In this document: positions 35,031 to 46,395 of the stretch, piece by piece | How positions within the stretch are numbered: position 1 is the stretch's first letter | Layout: every line of letters starts with the position of its first letter | NCBI GenBank assembly: GCA_023053575.1 | Contig: JAKZAP010000007.1 | Coordinates: 12,491,508 to 12,555,507, forward strand | DNA from: Branchinecta lynchi | Taxonomy: Eukaryota > Arthropoda > Branchiopoda > Anostraca > Branchinectidae | Reading direction: 5' to 3' | Length of the DNA stretch: 64,000 nt | Position numbers and translations under genes: made by a program | Notes under the pieces: generated by a model | Database searches by the model: none | The model's input: the letters and a program-made list of their open reading frames with translations, nothing else | What the model was told of the DNA's origin: nothing

Positions 35031-36528
35031 TTTTTGTTTATGAGTATTTTTAAATCAGAACGGAGTAAAGAAGAAAGAGGAGAAGATGAAAAAGGAGGTA
35101 AAGTTATGGCACAACGTAGCATTTAGCATACACATGTCATTTTGAGGAGCAGTTACACAATCAAGAACTATAAAATGTTTAAGGCAACTATAGTTCCATT
35201 TCGAAAAAGAGTCGAGATAGGATTAAGTTCCCGGGCCCGTCGTTGCGGATAATGATACACAAAAGTCACCCTTCCTAGAATTATAAAACCTAATCGTCCT
35301 GCCATTGTGACAATTGTGTCGACTCCTCTTCCATTTTTTCTTTACAATATTTACTTCACTACCTTATAATGAATAGTTTTACAATTCATATTTTTCGGAA
35401 AAACCACCTGTTTGAGAGTTCACAACTTTATCACACATTCCAAGATGTAGCTGCTAATATGGCTTTTAAGGCAGAATGTTAGAACTTGCCAAGCACGTGT
35501 ACAAACGAACAGTACTCATAGGATGGAGGAATATGCAATGACCTTTCCAAATTACTAGAACTGGTTATACCACTATTGTGTAAATTAGGTGCCAGAAACC
35601 CTGGTCCAATCGCACATATGATTCTCATCAAGTGCAACTCAAAGAAGGACGATTTTTCTGCATTCGCTGACCTGTTCCGACGGAAGGGTTAGTAAGAACT
35701 CATGATCTTCTGATGCCCAGAGCCACTCAGATACAGCTAAAAGGATGTGTGACTTGAGTGTGGGGGGGGGGGGGGATTTCCCGAATTGACAGTCGTGTCC
35801 TGTCGTAACCTAGCTGTCTATGTCCGATACCGTTACTATTCGACTCCACCTTTTTTTTTCATTTCGTACACTCATATGTTGTCTAATTGTCCATAGAGGT
35901 TGTTTAGGTTTGGCTCGGATTCTTGCGGTTGGAACATCGGAACCGCAAATTACAAGAAGATACCAAATACCTAGCAGTTTTACGAATGATTATTCATTTT
36001 ATTGTTGCTCTGGATACGCAAGGCCAAACTGCTCAAAGGTTACCCATGATTTAGGTGTGAATAACGTGTCGTTCGTGTCTGCTTCAACCATTGTTCGGGG
36101 ACCTGGGATTCACTGAATAAAGCGGTAGAATCCAGACGCTAATGGTGCTTCATTCTGTCGGCTCGTCGTAGCCTTGACATTTGAAGAATCATCTGCAAAA
36201 TATGACGTAGTCGTATTATGTTTCTTTAATAAAAAAAAAACCTTAGAAAGACAATGTAGGGTCGCGTAAGTCATGCGTTTCGCTGTTGAAGTGAAAAGAC
36301 ACTGACTATTCTTTTGATTTCCTGATTCATGTGTTCGTTGTCCAGTCTTGAGTTGGAGTTTAGGTATTTGAACGAGAATAGCCAGCGTTGCTATGCCAAT
36401 TCTTGCGTTAAACGCGATCGGATCTTACTGAACTGAACTGTCCGTACGATCAACAGAGACTTCCTTCGCCTTCAGATTGCAACACCCACGCTCATTCAGG
36501 CATTTAATGGGACGGCGTCTACGCCACC
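35031..36528. other. Intron sequence, nothing recognised
   Basis: Contains a poly-G run at about 35761-35775. A 98-codon plus-strand frame at 35820-36116 resembles no protein I know and lacks clear splice context. Confidence 0.35.
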
Positions 36529-36995
36529 AATACTTTATATGACTCAGTCCAAAACACGCCAATGATCCTCAGGAAGAAGGAGTAAGCGTGTCCGTACGAC
36601 TCGAACTCAGCGACTCAGATCCTGTGTCAACCAATCAGTGCGATCTCTGCGAGCAGCTGTGACACCACTTCTGCCTTTCTTCCGCTAGCTACCCGAGCAG
36701 GGGAGATAGTCGTCAAGAGTATCGCTGGAGCATGCATGATATCAAAATTTTGCTCTGTTGCGTTGCTGGATGTTACTTTTCTTTATAAATGCTTCAGTAA
36801 ACTATCGATGACTATAGTTTACTTGATGACTTCGTGAAGACGAAGAATAGCCGTTTGCCCAGCGAAGAACCAGAAACGTCACCCCAACAAACGCTGTTGA
36901 TTGGTTTACGTAGGATTTGAGTCAGCTTTAAGGATTTGCTTCTGTGACGTTTCTTGTTCTTCCCTAGGGTCGCCGGCATTCATATAAAGTATTAT
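36529..36995. mobile_element. Small TIR element family E, long form, copy 1
   Basis: AATACTTTATATGA at 36529 and its complement TCATATAAAGTATT ending at about 36995. The left ~195 bp (to GTCGTCAAGAGTAT at 36722) is the module found at 42861, 54276, 56388 and, inverted, at 45751. Confidence 0.7.
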
Positions 36996-37167
36996 AGCAC
37001 TAAGAGTGATTCCTTGATGTCAAGCATTGGCGTTCTAGAAATCTAGGGCTTGCAAACTGTCCAAGTCGAAATCAAAATTGAAAATTACGATCGAAATCTA
37101 TTCTACTTCAGTAGTATTTTCATCTATTCTCGTTCCCGGCATAATTCCCTTCATGAGTGTATCCTAT

Positions 37168-40100
37168 CTCCTATATTAGCAATACACTGATTATCGCGCT
37201 TGCTAAGATTTCTTCTCTTTCCGTGACGTATCAGGCGCCCGATCGTTGTTTGCGAGGAGCTGTTCCCGTTCGAAGAACGGTTATGTACATTTTCAAAGAT
37301 TGTTATCCAATGGGAATGGAAAAAGGCCGAAACAGCCGAAAATGTGTAATTTTATGTAAGAATAGATCAGTTCTAAAGTGGTCAACTATCTCAGAACGTC
37401 TAAGCAGAAACACTATATGCAGTGCGACGAGTCCTTTAAAGTTCAACTGAAAAGCCAGCTTATTTTTGGGATCCCAAAACGTAAGTGGAGGGAGGGATAC
37501 CTATGACATCGCAAAAATGTCCGTCTGTCTGTGAGCACGACAACTCTCGAAGGGAATGAGATATTTTGATGAAAGTTAGTGTGAGCATTCATTGGGTCTA
37601 GGGTAAGGTCGAGTTTGTAGATGGGCTATGTAGCTCCAAATTTAGGGGTGGGGGAGGGGGTTCAAATTAGGGACAAACTAAATATTTTTAAACAGCTAAT
37701 GTGATAGTCGATTATGGGGTAAGAAGGCATGCTGAGCACGATAGCGAAAACCATTTTCTCGCAGGACAAGTAGTTCGTCCGGAATCCGGCAAAAAACGGA
37801 AAGTTGGTGCAAAGTAAAAGTTTATTTAAAGTTGATTAAATAGTCGATTCAGGGGTAAGAAGACATGCTGAACATTATTGTGAACACAATTTTCTCGCCG
37901 AACAAGTAGTTAGTCCGGAATCCGGCGAAAACCGGAAAGTTGGTAAAAAGTAAAAGTTTAATTGAAGTTGATTAAATAGTCGATTCAGGGGTAAGAAGAC
38001 ATGCTGAACATTATTGTGAACACAATTTTCTCGCCGAACAAGTAGTTAGTCCGGAATCCGGCGAAAACCGGAAAGTTGGTAAAAAGTAAAAGTTTAATTG
38101 AAGTTGATTAAATAGTCGATTCAGGGGTAAGCAGACATGCTGAACATTATGGTGAACACAATTTTCTCGCCGAGCAAGTAGTTAGTCTGAAATCCGGCGA
38201 AAACCGGAAAGTTGGTTAAAAGTAAAAGGTTAGTTTGAAGTTGATTAAATGTTCGATTTATGGGTGAAAAGACATGCTGAACACACGATGGTGAAAATCG
38301 TTTTCTCGCCTGACAACTAGTTAGCCCGGAATCCGGCCAAAATCGGAAAATGTGTTAAAAGCAAAGCAATGGAAAAAGGCCGAAACAGCCGAAAATGTGT
38401 AATTTTATGTAACTCCTATATTAGCAATACACTGATTATCGCGCTTGCTAAGATTTCTTCTCTTTCCGTGACGTATCAGGTGCCCGATCGTTGTTTGCGA
38501 GGAGCTGTTCCCGTTCGAAGAACGGTTATGTACATTTTCAAAGATTGTTATCCAATGGGAATGGAAAAAGGCCGAAACAGCCGAAAATGTGTAATTTTAT
38601 GTAAGAATAGATCAGTTCTAAAGTGGTCAACTATCTCAGAACGTCTAAGCAGAAACACTATATGCAGTGCGACGTGTCCTTTAAAGTTCAACTGAAAAGC
38701 CAGCTTATTTTTGGGATCCCAAAACGTAAGTGGAGGGAGGGATACCTATGACATCGCAAAAATGTCCGTCTGTCTGTGAGCACGACAACTCTCGAAGGGA
38801 ATGAGATATTTTGATGAAAGTTAGTGTGAGCATTCATTGGGTCTAGGGTAAGGTCGAGTTTGTAGATGGGCTATGTAGCTCCAAATTTAGGGGTGGGGGT
38901 TCAAATTAAGGGACAAACTAAATATTTTTAAACAGCTAATGTGAAAGTCGATTATGGGGTAAGAAGGCATGCTGAGCACGATAGCGAAAACCATTTTCTC
39001 GCCGGACAAGTAGTTCGTCCGGAATCCGGCAAAAAACGGAAAGTTGGTACAAAGTAAAAGTTTATTTAAAGTTGATTAAATAGTCGATTCAGGGGTAAGA
39101 AGACATGCTGAACATTATTGTGAACACAATTTTCTCGCCGAACAAGTAGTTAGTCCGGAATCCGGCGAAAACCGGAAAGTTGGTAAAAAGTAAAAGTTTA
39201 ATTGAAGTTGATTAAATAGTCGATTCAGGGGTAAGAAGACATGCTGAACATTATTGTGAACACAATTTTCTCGCCGAACAAGTAGTTAGTCCGGAATCCG
39301 GCGAAAACCGGAAAGTTGGTAAAAAGTAAAAGTTTAATTGAAGTTGATTAAATAGTCGATTCAGGGGTAAGCAGACATGCTGAACATTATGGTGAACACA
39401 ATTTTCTCGCCGAGCAAGTAGTTAGTCTGAAATCCGGCGAAAACCGGAAAGTTGGTTAAAAGTAAAAGGTTAGTTTGAAGTTGATTAAATGTTCGATTTA
39501 TGGGTGAAAAGACATGCTGAACACACGATGGTGAAAATCGTTTTCTCGCCTGACAACTAGTTAGCCCGGAATCCGGCCAAAATCGGAAAATGTGTTAAAA
39601 GCAAAGCAATGGAAAAAGGCCGAAACAGCCGAAAATGTGTAATTTTATGTAACTCCTATATTAGCAATACACTGATTATCGCGCTTGCTAAGATTTCTTC
39701 TCTTTCCGTGACGTATCAGGTGCCCGATCGTTGTTTGCGAGGAGCTGTTCCCGTTCGAAGAACGGTTATGTACATTTTCAAAGATTGTTATCCAATGGGA
39801 ATGGAAAAAGGCCGAAACAGCCGAAAATGTGTAATTTTATGTAAGAATAGATCAGTTCTAAAGTGGTCAACTATCTCAGAACGTCTAAGCAGAAACACTA
39901 TATGCAGTGCGACGTGTCCTTTAAAGTTCAACTGAAAAGCCAGCTTATTTTTGGGATCCCAAAACGTAAGTGGAGGGAGGGATACCTATGACATCGCAAA
40001 AATGTCCGTCTGTCTGTGAGCACGACAACTCTCGAAGGGAATGAGATATTTTGATGAAAGTTAGTGTGAGCATTCATTGGGTCTAGGGTAAGGTCGAGTT

Positions 40101-40710
40101 TGTAGATGGGCTATGTAGCTCCAAATTTAGGGGTGGGGGTTCAAATTAAGGGACAAACTAAATATTTTTAAACAGCTAATGTGATAGTCGATTATGGGGT
40201 AAGAAGGCATGCTGAGCACGATAGCGAAAACCATTTTCTCGCCGGACAAGTAGTTCGTCCGGAATTCGGCAAAAAACGGAAAGTTGGTACAAAGTAAAAG
40301 TTTATTTAAAGTTGATTAAATAGTCGATTCAGGGGTAAGAAGACATGCTGAACATTATTGTGAACACAATTTTCTCGCCGAACAAGTAGTTAGTCCGGAA
40401 TCCGGCGAAAACCGGAAAGTTGGTAAAAAGTAAAAGTTTAATTGAAGTTGATTAAATAGTCGATTCAGGGGTAAGCAGACATGCTGAACATTATGGTGAA
40501 CACAATTTTCTCGCCGAGCAAGTAGTTAGTCTGAAATCCGGCGAAAACCGGAAAGTTGTTTAAAAGTAAAAGTTTAGTTTGAAGTTGATTAAATGTTCGA
40601 TTTATGGGTGAAAAGACATGCTGAACACACGATGGTGAAAATCGTTTTCTCGCCTGACAACTAGTTAGCCCGGAATCCGGCCAAAATCGGAAAATGTGTT
40701 AAAAGCAAAA
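37168..40710 (+). repeat. Tandem triplication, unit ~1240 bp
   Basis: CTCCTATATTAGCAATACAC begins units at 37168, 38413 and 39653 (steps 1245 and 1240). Each unit contains about 300 bp of flanking sequence, a family A head (TTTTTGGGATCCCAAAACGT) and several 136-bp subrepeats. Units 2 and 3 are almost identical. Units 1 and 2 have CGATTCAGGGGTAAG at three positions (37845/37981/38117 and 39085/39221/39357), unit 3 at two (40325/40461). The 97-108-codon frame repeated in each unit is probably not a gene: it arises from the duplicated flank and has no known relative. Confidence 0.92.
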
Positions 40711-41145
40711 GTTCGATTAGATGACAGATTAAGGGGTAAGAACAGAGGCTGAGTCGGTATATGACAATCGTTTTTTACCCGGACATATAATTAGTCCGGA
40801 ATCCGGCTGTAACCGGATTTTTTTTTAAGTTGAAGTTGTATTCAAAGTTGATTATATGTTCTATATAGGAGATATTAGGAGAAATGCTGGATTTTTTTCT
40901 GAATTTTCTTTTTTTTTGTTCGACTAGTAGTTCGCTCGGGAATCGTGCGAAACCCGAAACTTGGCAGAAGTAAAGCAGGAAGTCTCGGTCAGAATTGTCA
41001 AAATAGATATGGCTTATAGAGGTATATCTGAACTTGGTTTTCTCTGATGATTAGCCTGTCGTAGACTGGATCTGACGAAGACAAGACCCGATTGTCTGAA
41101 TCAAATATTAGATTTTCGGGATCCCATCGGCACCTTTGGTCGTGT
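37464..41145 (+). mobile_element. Dispersed family A element, copy 2, expanded by the tandem duplication
   Basis: Head TTTTTGGGATCCCAAAACGT at 37464, repeated in each duplicated unit. The tail after the last unit runs through further subrepeats (GGGGTAAGAACAGAGGCTGA; TTAGTCCGGAATCCGGCTG) to GGGATCCCATCGGCACCTTT near 41120. The subrepeat is 136 bp and includes TAAGnAGACATGCTGAAC and AGTCCGGAATCCGGCGAAAA. Confidence 0.85.
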
Positions 41146-41815
41146 TATACCTTGAGAGTACACTGACTTATTTTGACTATGCCCAGGGATTTTTATTTTT
41201 TACCTAGTGCGGTTCAGAATACGTACTGCTGGCCTGACAAGACAAAATTCATCCCGACGCGGAAAATTTGAGATTCAGCAAAAGTGCGCTTTTCAGTGGC
41301 TAATACAGCTAATCTCAGGAAATGCTCAATGCTCGATTGTAAGGTCACTTCTGAGGAAAGAACACTATTGCGCTTGCCCACAAACGATTTATTTTCAGGC
41401 AATCGCTTATAGTTGGGGTTGCTAGATGTTTAAGGCATATAGGTATGAGCAAATAGAGGTACCATAAATTCGAAAGAAAAAGTTCGTTCGACGAAAAACA
41501 ATTATATGAATAGTGGAGCAACAAAGTAGTGCATTTTACTCGGGTGTTCAAGCCTGTTTAAGTGAACAAGTGACGAGCAAGTAGACCGTCGTATCTCAGC
41601 CTTCGGTTAAACTTTAAGGAACGGATTAAAGCTAGCTTTACTATTCTTCAGTATCTTCTAGCTGTCCCCTTCGCATTTCCCTTGCTCCAGATCCAGATCG
41701 AACTGTTAATCACTCTTACTGGGCGTTCCATGCACCACATGATCTCATCACATTGTCTATAAAGAAAAAGAAAAAAAATAACTACCTTCCAGATTTTCAG
41801 GTGTTGCGGCTCCAG
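41146..41815. other. Intron sequence, nothing recognised
   Basis: No exon-like frame or repeat family identified. Confidence 0.35.
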
Positions 41816-42119
41816 CCCGATGAAAAATTTATCTCAAAATAGTATTAGGAAGTAGTACGAAAAAGTTGCATGCAGTACTAACGATGCTTCTACATGCTTC
41901 TACTTCAAGGCTACCGTGCTACTGCATACTAATATATGCTACTAGTAGCAAGACTGGATGCTACTATGGCAAGTTAGGATGCTACTGGATACTACTACAT
42001 AAGATTGGACCAATCTGAGGCACATTAAATGATAGTATTATTTGTTATTACATAGTATTACATGTAACGTTTTCGTTCTACTACAATACTACTACGCAGG
42101 CTACAAACTTTTCATCGGG
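41816..42119. mobile_element. Small TIR element, 'CCCGATGAAAAATTT' family, copy 2
   Basis: Same ends and interior as 25373-25675 with modest divergence; right end CTACAAACTTTTCATCGGG. Confidence 0.88.
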
Positions 42120-42860
42120 AGTGCCCGGACCAGGTCCCGAGTTGGGGGGGGGGGGGCAATGTTTGTCATAGGCTAATTAGTCAGAAAACCAAGTTGTTTC
42201 AGTGGAGTGATTATTTATGACATTGAACTATTGCCGCCACTCTCTCTGGTTTCTGGAATTTGGTTTTCATTGCAATTTCTGGACTTTACAGCTCGTGAAT
42301 TATTGAAATATCAAACTGACATTTAGTACAGTTGTTGGCTTCAGGGTCTAGATCTGCATTTTTGGGGGTCCCAATCCCAGGCCCGTCTCGTTCAGGGACA
42401 GCTGGGCCCAGACGGTGCAGTGACGTGAGGTCCTAGGTTGGCCACAGTTGGGTGAAATGAAATTTAGAAAACCGTACTGCTGAGGTGACCGAAGCTGGTT
42501 GCTCCCTGCTCCTCCATCCACTTGGTTCACGAGCTAGGTTACTGAAGCTAGTTATGTTTGGTGACTCTACGATAACGCTTACACTCAGATAACTGGTCCC
42601 TTAAAATTCTTGTGCGTAAGGATTTATTTGAATCCCCGTCTTTATACTCTCCAATTTACGGAGCTATATGCCTGCAATACCACAAATGAAAAATCGCTAC
42701 AGAATCGTGGAAAAAACTTTTAACCTTCAACCGGATAAGTTGATGTGAACAAACATTCAAATATCCTCTTCTTCGATAAACTCTTCCGCCCTATAACAGT
42801 CCATTCTGGTAATGGAAATGTTCACCCTCAGCCATTCAGTTGACTTGTTAATCAGTCGGC
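42120..42860. other. Intron sequence, nothing recognised
   Basis: Poly-G run at about 42146-42157. No gene recognised. Confidence 0.35.
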
Positions 42861-43157
42861 AATACTCTATATGACTAAGTCCAAGACACGCCACTGTTCC
42901 TCAGGAAGAAGGAGTGAGCGTGTCCGTACGACTCAAACTCATCGACTCCTGTTTCAATCAATCACCGCGATCTTTGGGCGCAGCTTTTACACCACTTCTG
43001 CCTTTCTTCCGCTAGCTACCCGGAGAGGCCGGAGATTCTGCATCGGCAAGGAGAGATAGTCATCAAGAGTATCAAGGATATGGAGAAAAGGGTCGGGGTA
43101 AATGTATACTTGGAGAAATTCGGCGGCGATTCGAATACTCTTTATGACTAACTCTAC

Positions 43158-43303
43158 TTGGCCATTGAGAATCGCCATGTACCAAGCAGAAGAGACGGAA
43201 GTGTTACAACCAGCCGAGTCGGCTCTCTACGTGGCCATTAAGAATCGCCATGTACCAAGCGGAAGAGACGGAAGTGTTACAAAATAGCCGAGTCGGCGGG
43301 AAG
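43158..43303 (+). repeat. 73-bp tandem duplication
   Basis: GGCCATTGAGAATCGCCATG... repeats from 43232 as GGCCATTAAGAATCGCCATG..., each with ACCAAGCnGAAGAGACGGAA and GCCGAGTCGG. Confidence 0.85.
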
Positions 43304-43566
43304 CTTCCCAATTTTTCATGAAAACAGTCGATTTTTTCCTTGGAAACAGTCGATCTTTTTTAAAACAGTCGATTTGTCATGTAAATAGTCGATTTTTCTT
43401 GAAAATGGTAGTTTTTCTTGAAAATCACCGATTTTTCGTCAACACAGTGGTTTTTTCTGAATAATTTTTATCTTCAAAAACAGTCAGTAAAATGACCACC
43501 CAGTCAGTAAATACTTTGCCCCCCCCCCAAAAAAAAAAAAACATGTTGGCTAGTAACGCCTCTGGT
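43280..43566. mobile_element. Left-truncated hAT-like family 2 relative
   Basis: Shares the AAAACAGTCGATTTTT-type interior, poly-C run, and right end TTGGCTAGTAACGCCTCTG with 28066-28368. The left terminus is missing. Confidence 0.65.
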
Positions 43567-43692
43567 CACCACATCTGTCCCAAACGAACGCCGTTTATTG
43601 GTTGACAAGGATTTAAATCATCGTTTGGGCGACCTTTCTCGTTCTTCCCGAGGTTCACTATCGTAATTTGGACTTCGTCATACCATACAGAG

Positions 43693-44464
43693 TATTTACA
43701 CGATGCGTGTTTATAAATTTATGCATTATATGATACAGCTGATGACAGTTTTTGTTTTCTCATAACGGTGAACAAACTCGTTAGCTACAAGCAATATCCC
43801 GTAGGTTTAGAGATTAACAAGCAGACATTAAACTTTATATTTGAAGGTCATCTGAAATCTATTCTACCGAATTTCTTCGGTCCTTTTTTATAAGTGGCCT
43901 CTTCAGGCTCTTCCTAGATAAACGAACCTGCGATCAACATCTTGCCAGAGCCCGAAGAAGACCCTTGCCAAGAAGGACCGAGGAGATTGTTCAGAATAAA
44001 CTTCAGCTGACGTTTACGGCTTAGCGCCACCAGACATGATTCGCAGTCAGCTTCGGCACTTTGCGAACTAATTACATAAACCGCTAAGGTGAATGGCAAA
44101 GTGTTTTTGCACTCCAGTATAGATGTTCAGTTCGGAAAGAGCAAATACATGGCTAAACAAATTGAAATTACCACTGTTACATGTTGCTCTTGTTTTTTAT
44201 TGGCTCCCAGTTGCCTCCTAGTCACCTTTTACCGCGTAATGAAGTAATTGAACAAATTGAAGGTTGGATAATTGCGACAAAAAATGGCCATCATGTTCAC
44301 GAATTATTCATCGCATGAATTAATTTTTTTATTTGCTATAAAAAAGAAGCGGTTCTTCTAGTTGCTTTGCACTTGCACTCTGCACAATCTGGAACTCGTC
44401 TGAAGACGAATGAGTTTTCACGGTCGAAATTAGTATGTCCAAGATGAAGTGAGGGATCGACAAC
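43693..44464. other. Intron sequence, nothing recognised
   Basis: No exon-like frame or repeat family identified. Confidence 0.35.
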
Positions 44465-44721
44465 GGGAAGCGGAACGACACGGTGCAGGAGGAATTAAAA
44501 CGGGAACAACGTACCATAATCGGGAACACTGCACCAGGAGGAACACTTCGAAAAGGGGGAACGCTGCACCGTCCTTCCTTTTATTTTTATAATAAAAACG
44601 GGAATGCAGGATCCCTGTTCTTTTGCACTTGGGTTTCGCTTTCATGAGAACCAATTACTAAAAGGGTCCTAAAAGGGTCCTTTTAGTAGGCGTTCCTCCT
44701 GCACCGTGTCGTTCCGTTCCC
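44465..44721. mobile_element. Small TIR element with 'CGGAACGACACGGTGCAGGA' ends
   Basis: GGGAAGCGGAACGACACGGT at the left and ACCGTGTCGTTCCGTTCCC at the right, with TGCAGGAGGAA inside both. The interior repeats ACTGCACC/GGGAAC phrases and has a duplicated AAAAGGGTCCT. Single copy seen. Confidence 0.78.
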
Positions 44722-45291
44722 TTCCCATTTTTAGTCTGTTCCATGGAGTGACCAGCTTGAAACTGTGTAGTTTGTCCTAAATGGATATTTGGCGGATCTT
44801 TTTTATGATGGTGTTATGGACTATAGATCGAATCCACGATCCTAGATTTTACTGTAATATTTACGAAATATTTGTAGCAGAAATAAAATTTGGTTGTTTT
44901 ATTTACGTGTTTCTGTCGCATGGTCGTTTAATAAACGTACATCTACGACCTTTGTTTTTCCAGCGATTTCAGAAGTCACTAGCCTCTCGCCATCGCGGCT
45001 ATTTGTTCTTATGTCAAGGTCTGATATACAAGTTCAGACTTCTTCATACCGGGTTGGTTTAGTCGTCACCAGGCAAGCGATCTGGCCACATAGTACGGGA
45101 TTCTCTGAAATATGTGATTTTGACTCCGCATTTTCTTCGTCTTCTGTCATTCCCAATCGATAAACTAGAATGTTTTTGTAACGCCTCTTATCAAATAAGA
45201 GACTTTTAACAATTATTACACCAAGACATTTAGTTTGCGCCCTTTCTGAGGTTTGACATAAATAAACTACCAGGTTTATATTCTCTCTCAG

Positions 45292-45537
45292 ATTCGGGAC
45301 TTCAAATTCATGTGCCCCAACGATACCGTCTTCGACCAAGAAAACTTCATTTGTGCCAACTGGTTTGAAATCGACTGCAGCCGCTCTGCGAAATGGTACC
45401 CCAAGACCAACGATGTATTCGCCGCTAACGGCAAAGGAGTCATTACTGAATCGCCATATGAACAACAGAGAATAGCTCAGTTGGCACAGCGAGAGAAGCT
45501 TCAAGAAATTCAGGATCAACAATCAGGAAGACTCAAG
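45292..45537 (+). CDS. Chitin-binding cuticle-like protein, exon with second half of the domain
   Basis: Phase-0 exon of 82 codons between CTCTCTCAG and GTAATT. It supplies IRDFKFMC, C and C of FDQENFICANWFEIDC, completing the ChtBD2 pattern C-x15-C-x5-C-x14-C-x12-C-x7-C (residues 31-89 of the partial peptide). The six cysteines would form three disulphides. WYPKTNDVFAANGKGV follows, and then a Gln/Glu-rich helix-prone stretch (YEQQRIAQLAQREKLQEIQD) that continues in the next exon. A single domain followed by a long low-complexity tail resembles arthropod cuticular proteins analogous to peritrophins with one domain (CPAP1 group); the exact orthologue is not assigned. Confidence 0.9.
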
Positions 45538-45750
45538 GTAATTGGAATGATTTGCTCTAACCTTTGAAGATGGAGTCCGTTTCTGTCGATAATGATGTCT
45601 TAGCATGTCAGTTTTAGTGATTTACTTTAAGTGTAAGAGGTGTGTGAGCTAATGCTAACAGATTTAGCCTTTAAGCTGATATCACACTCAGTCTGGGGTC
45701 TAACGGCTGTACCTCAAGCCTTGAAAGGTCCCTCCCATTCACCAGATCAG

Positions 45751-45945
45751 AATACTCTTGATGGCTATCTGCCCTTGCCGATGCAAAATCTTCGGCCTCT
45801 CCGGGTATCCAGCGGAAGAAAGGCAGAAGTGGTGTCACAGCTGCGACCACAGATCGCAGTAATTGATTGACAAAGAATTTGAGTAGTTGAGTTTCAGTCG
45901 TACGGACACGCTTACTCCTTCTTCCTGAGGATTGCCGGCGTGTGT
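45751..45945 (-). mobile_element. Family E element, inverted copy cut by a family A insertion
   Basis: AATACTCTTGATGGCTATCT through GGAAGAAAGGCAGAAGTGGT to ATTGCCGGCGTGTTT is the reverse complement of the module at 42861. It stops where the family A head begins. Confidence 0.82.
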
Positions 45946-46060
45946 TTGGGATCCCAAAACGTAAGTGGAGGGATACCTATGACATCGTAAAATTTGTCCG
46001 TCTGTCCGTCTGTTAGCACGATAACTCTCGAAGGGAATGAGATATTTTGATGAAACTTCA
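45943..46060 (+). mobile_element. Family A head, copy 3 (truncated)
   Basis: TTTGGGATCCCAAAACGTAA, GTGGAGGGATACC, GTCCGTCTGTCCGTC and AACTCTCGAAGGGAATGAGA, broken at TGATGAAACTTC by an (AATC)n tract. Confidence 0.85.
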
Positions 46061-46395
46061 ATCAATCAATCAATCAATCAAGTTTAATCCGGATAGCTAA
46101 AAGCTAGAAAAGGAATACAAATTTACAAAATACACAGACACACAAGAAACAAATTAACTAATACACTTACAAGAAATTACCAGAAATAAATGATGGAATG
46201 AAACTACGTAAAAATTGGGTAGAAGCATTAGTGGGATATGGGGAAAACTTATTGCCAGTATTCCTCTCGGACCGACGCACGGAAGACGGGAGGGGAGGGG
46301 GGAATAGATGGGTCATCTGGGGACAACACGTTATCTTAGCTCCAAATTTGTTTGAAAGATTAAGACAATTGGGCCAGATCCAGTCACCGCGAGGC
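46056..46395 (-). mobile_element. Retrotransposon 3' end in inverse orientation, (GATT)n tail
   Basis: On the minus strand, CTAGCTTTTAGCTATCCGGA then TTAAACTTGATTGATTGATT. The CTAGCTTTTAGCT phrase also occurs in the fragment at 54984-55440 on the same strand, so the two are related. It separates family A copies 3 and 4. Confidence 0.6.

Larger units (their letters stand above)
42861..43692. mobile_element. Small TIR element family E, long form, copy 2, with nested sequence
   Basis: AATACTCTATATGACTAAGTCC at the left; the complement of a related end (GGACTTCGTCATACCATACAGAGTATT) at 43666-43692. The right arm also matches the left arm more loosely over ~100 bp (GAAGAACGAG..., CAACCAATAAACGGCG). 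Inside are a 73-bp tandem duplication (about 43158-43300) and a sequence related to hAT-like family 2 ending GTAACGCCTCTG (43566). Confidence 0.65.
27982..45291 (+). other. 17.3-kb intron splitting the chitin-binding domain
   Basis: GTAAGT at its start and a CTCTCTCAG at its end; both exons are in phase 0. It contains a hAT-like element, retrotransposon 3' ends, a family B copy, the tandem family A array, and several small TIR elements annotated separately. No separate gene was recognised inside it. Confidence 0.8.

Noticed and set aside
35820..36116. 98-codon plus-strand frame
   Set aside because: No recognisable domain, no supported splice sites, and it lies in an intron full of repeats.
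37157..39935. A 97-108-codon frame present in three copies, possibly a small gene family
   Set aside because: The three copies exist only because the DNA was tandemly duplicated. The duplicates are so alike that they say nothing on selection, and the peptide resembles nothing known.
45034..45522. 162-codon minus-strand frame
   Set aside because: It is antisense to the chitin-binding exon at 45292-45537, whose six-cysteine pattern and splice sites explain the open frame.
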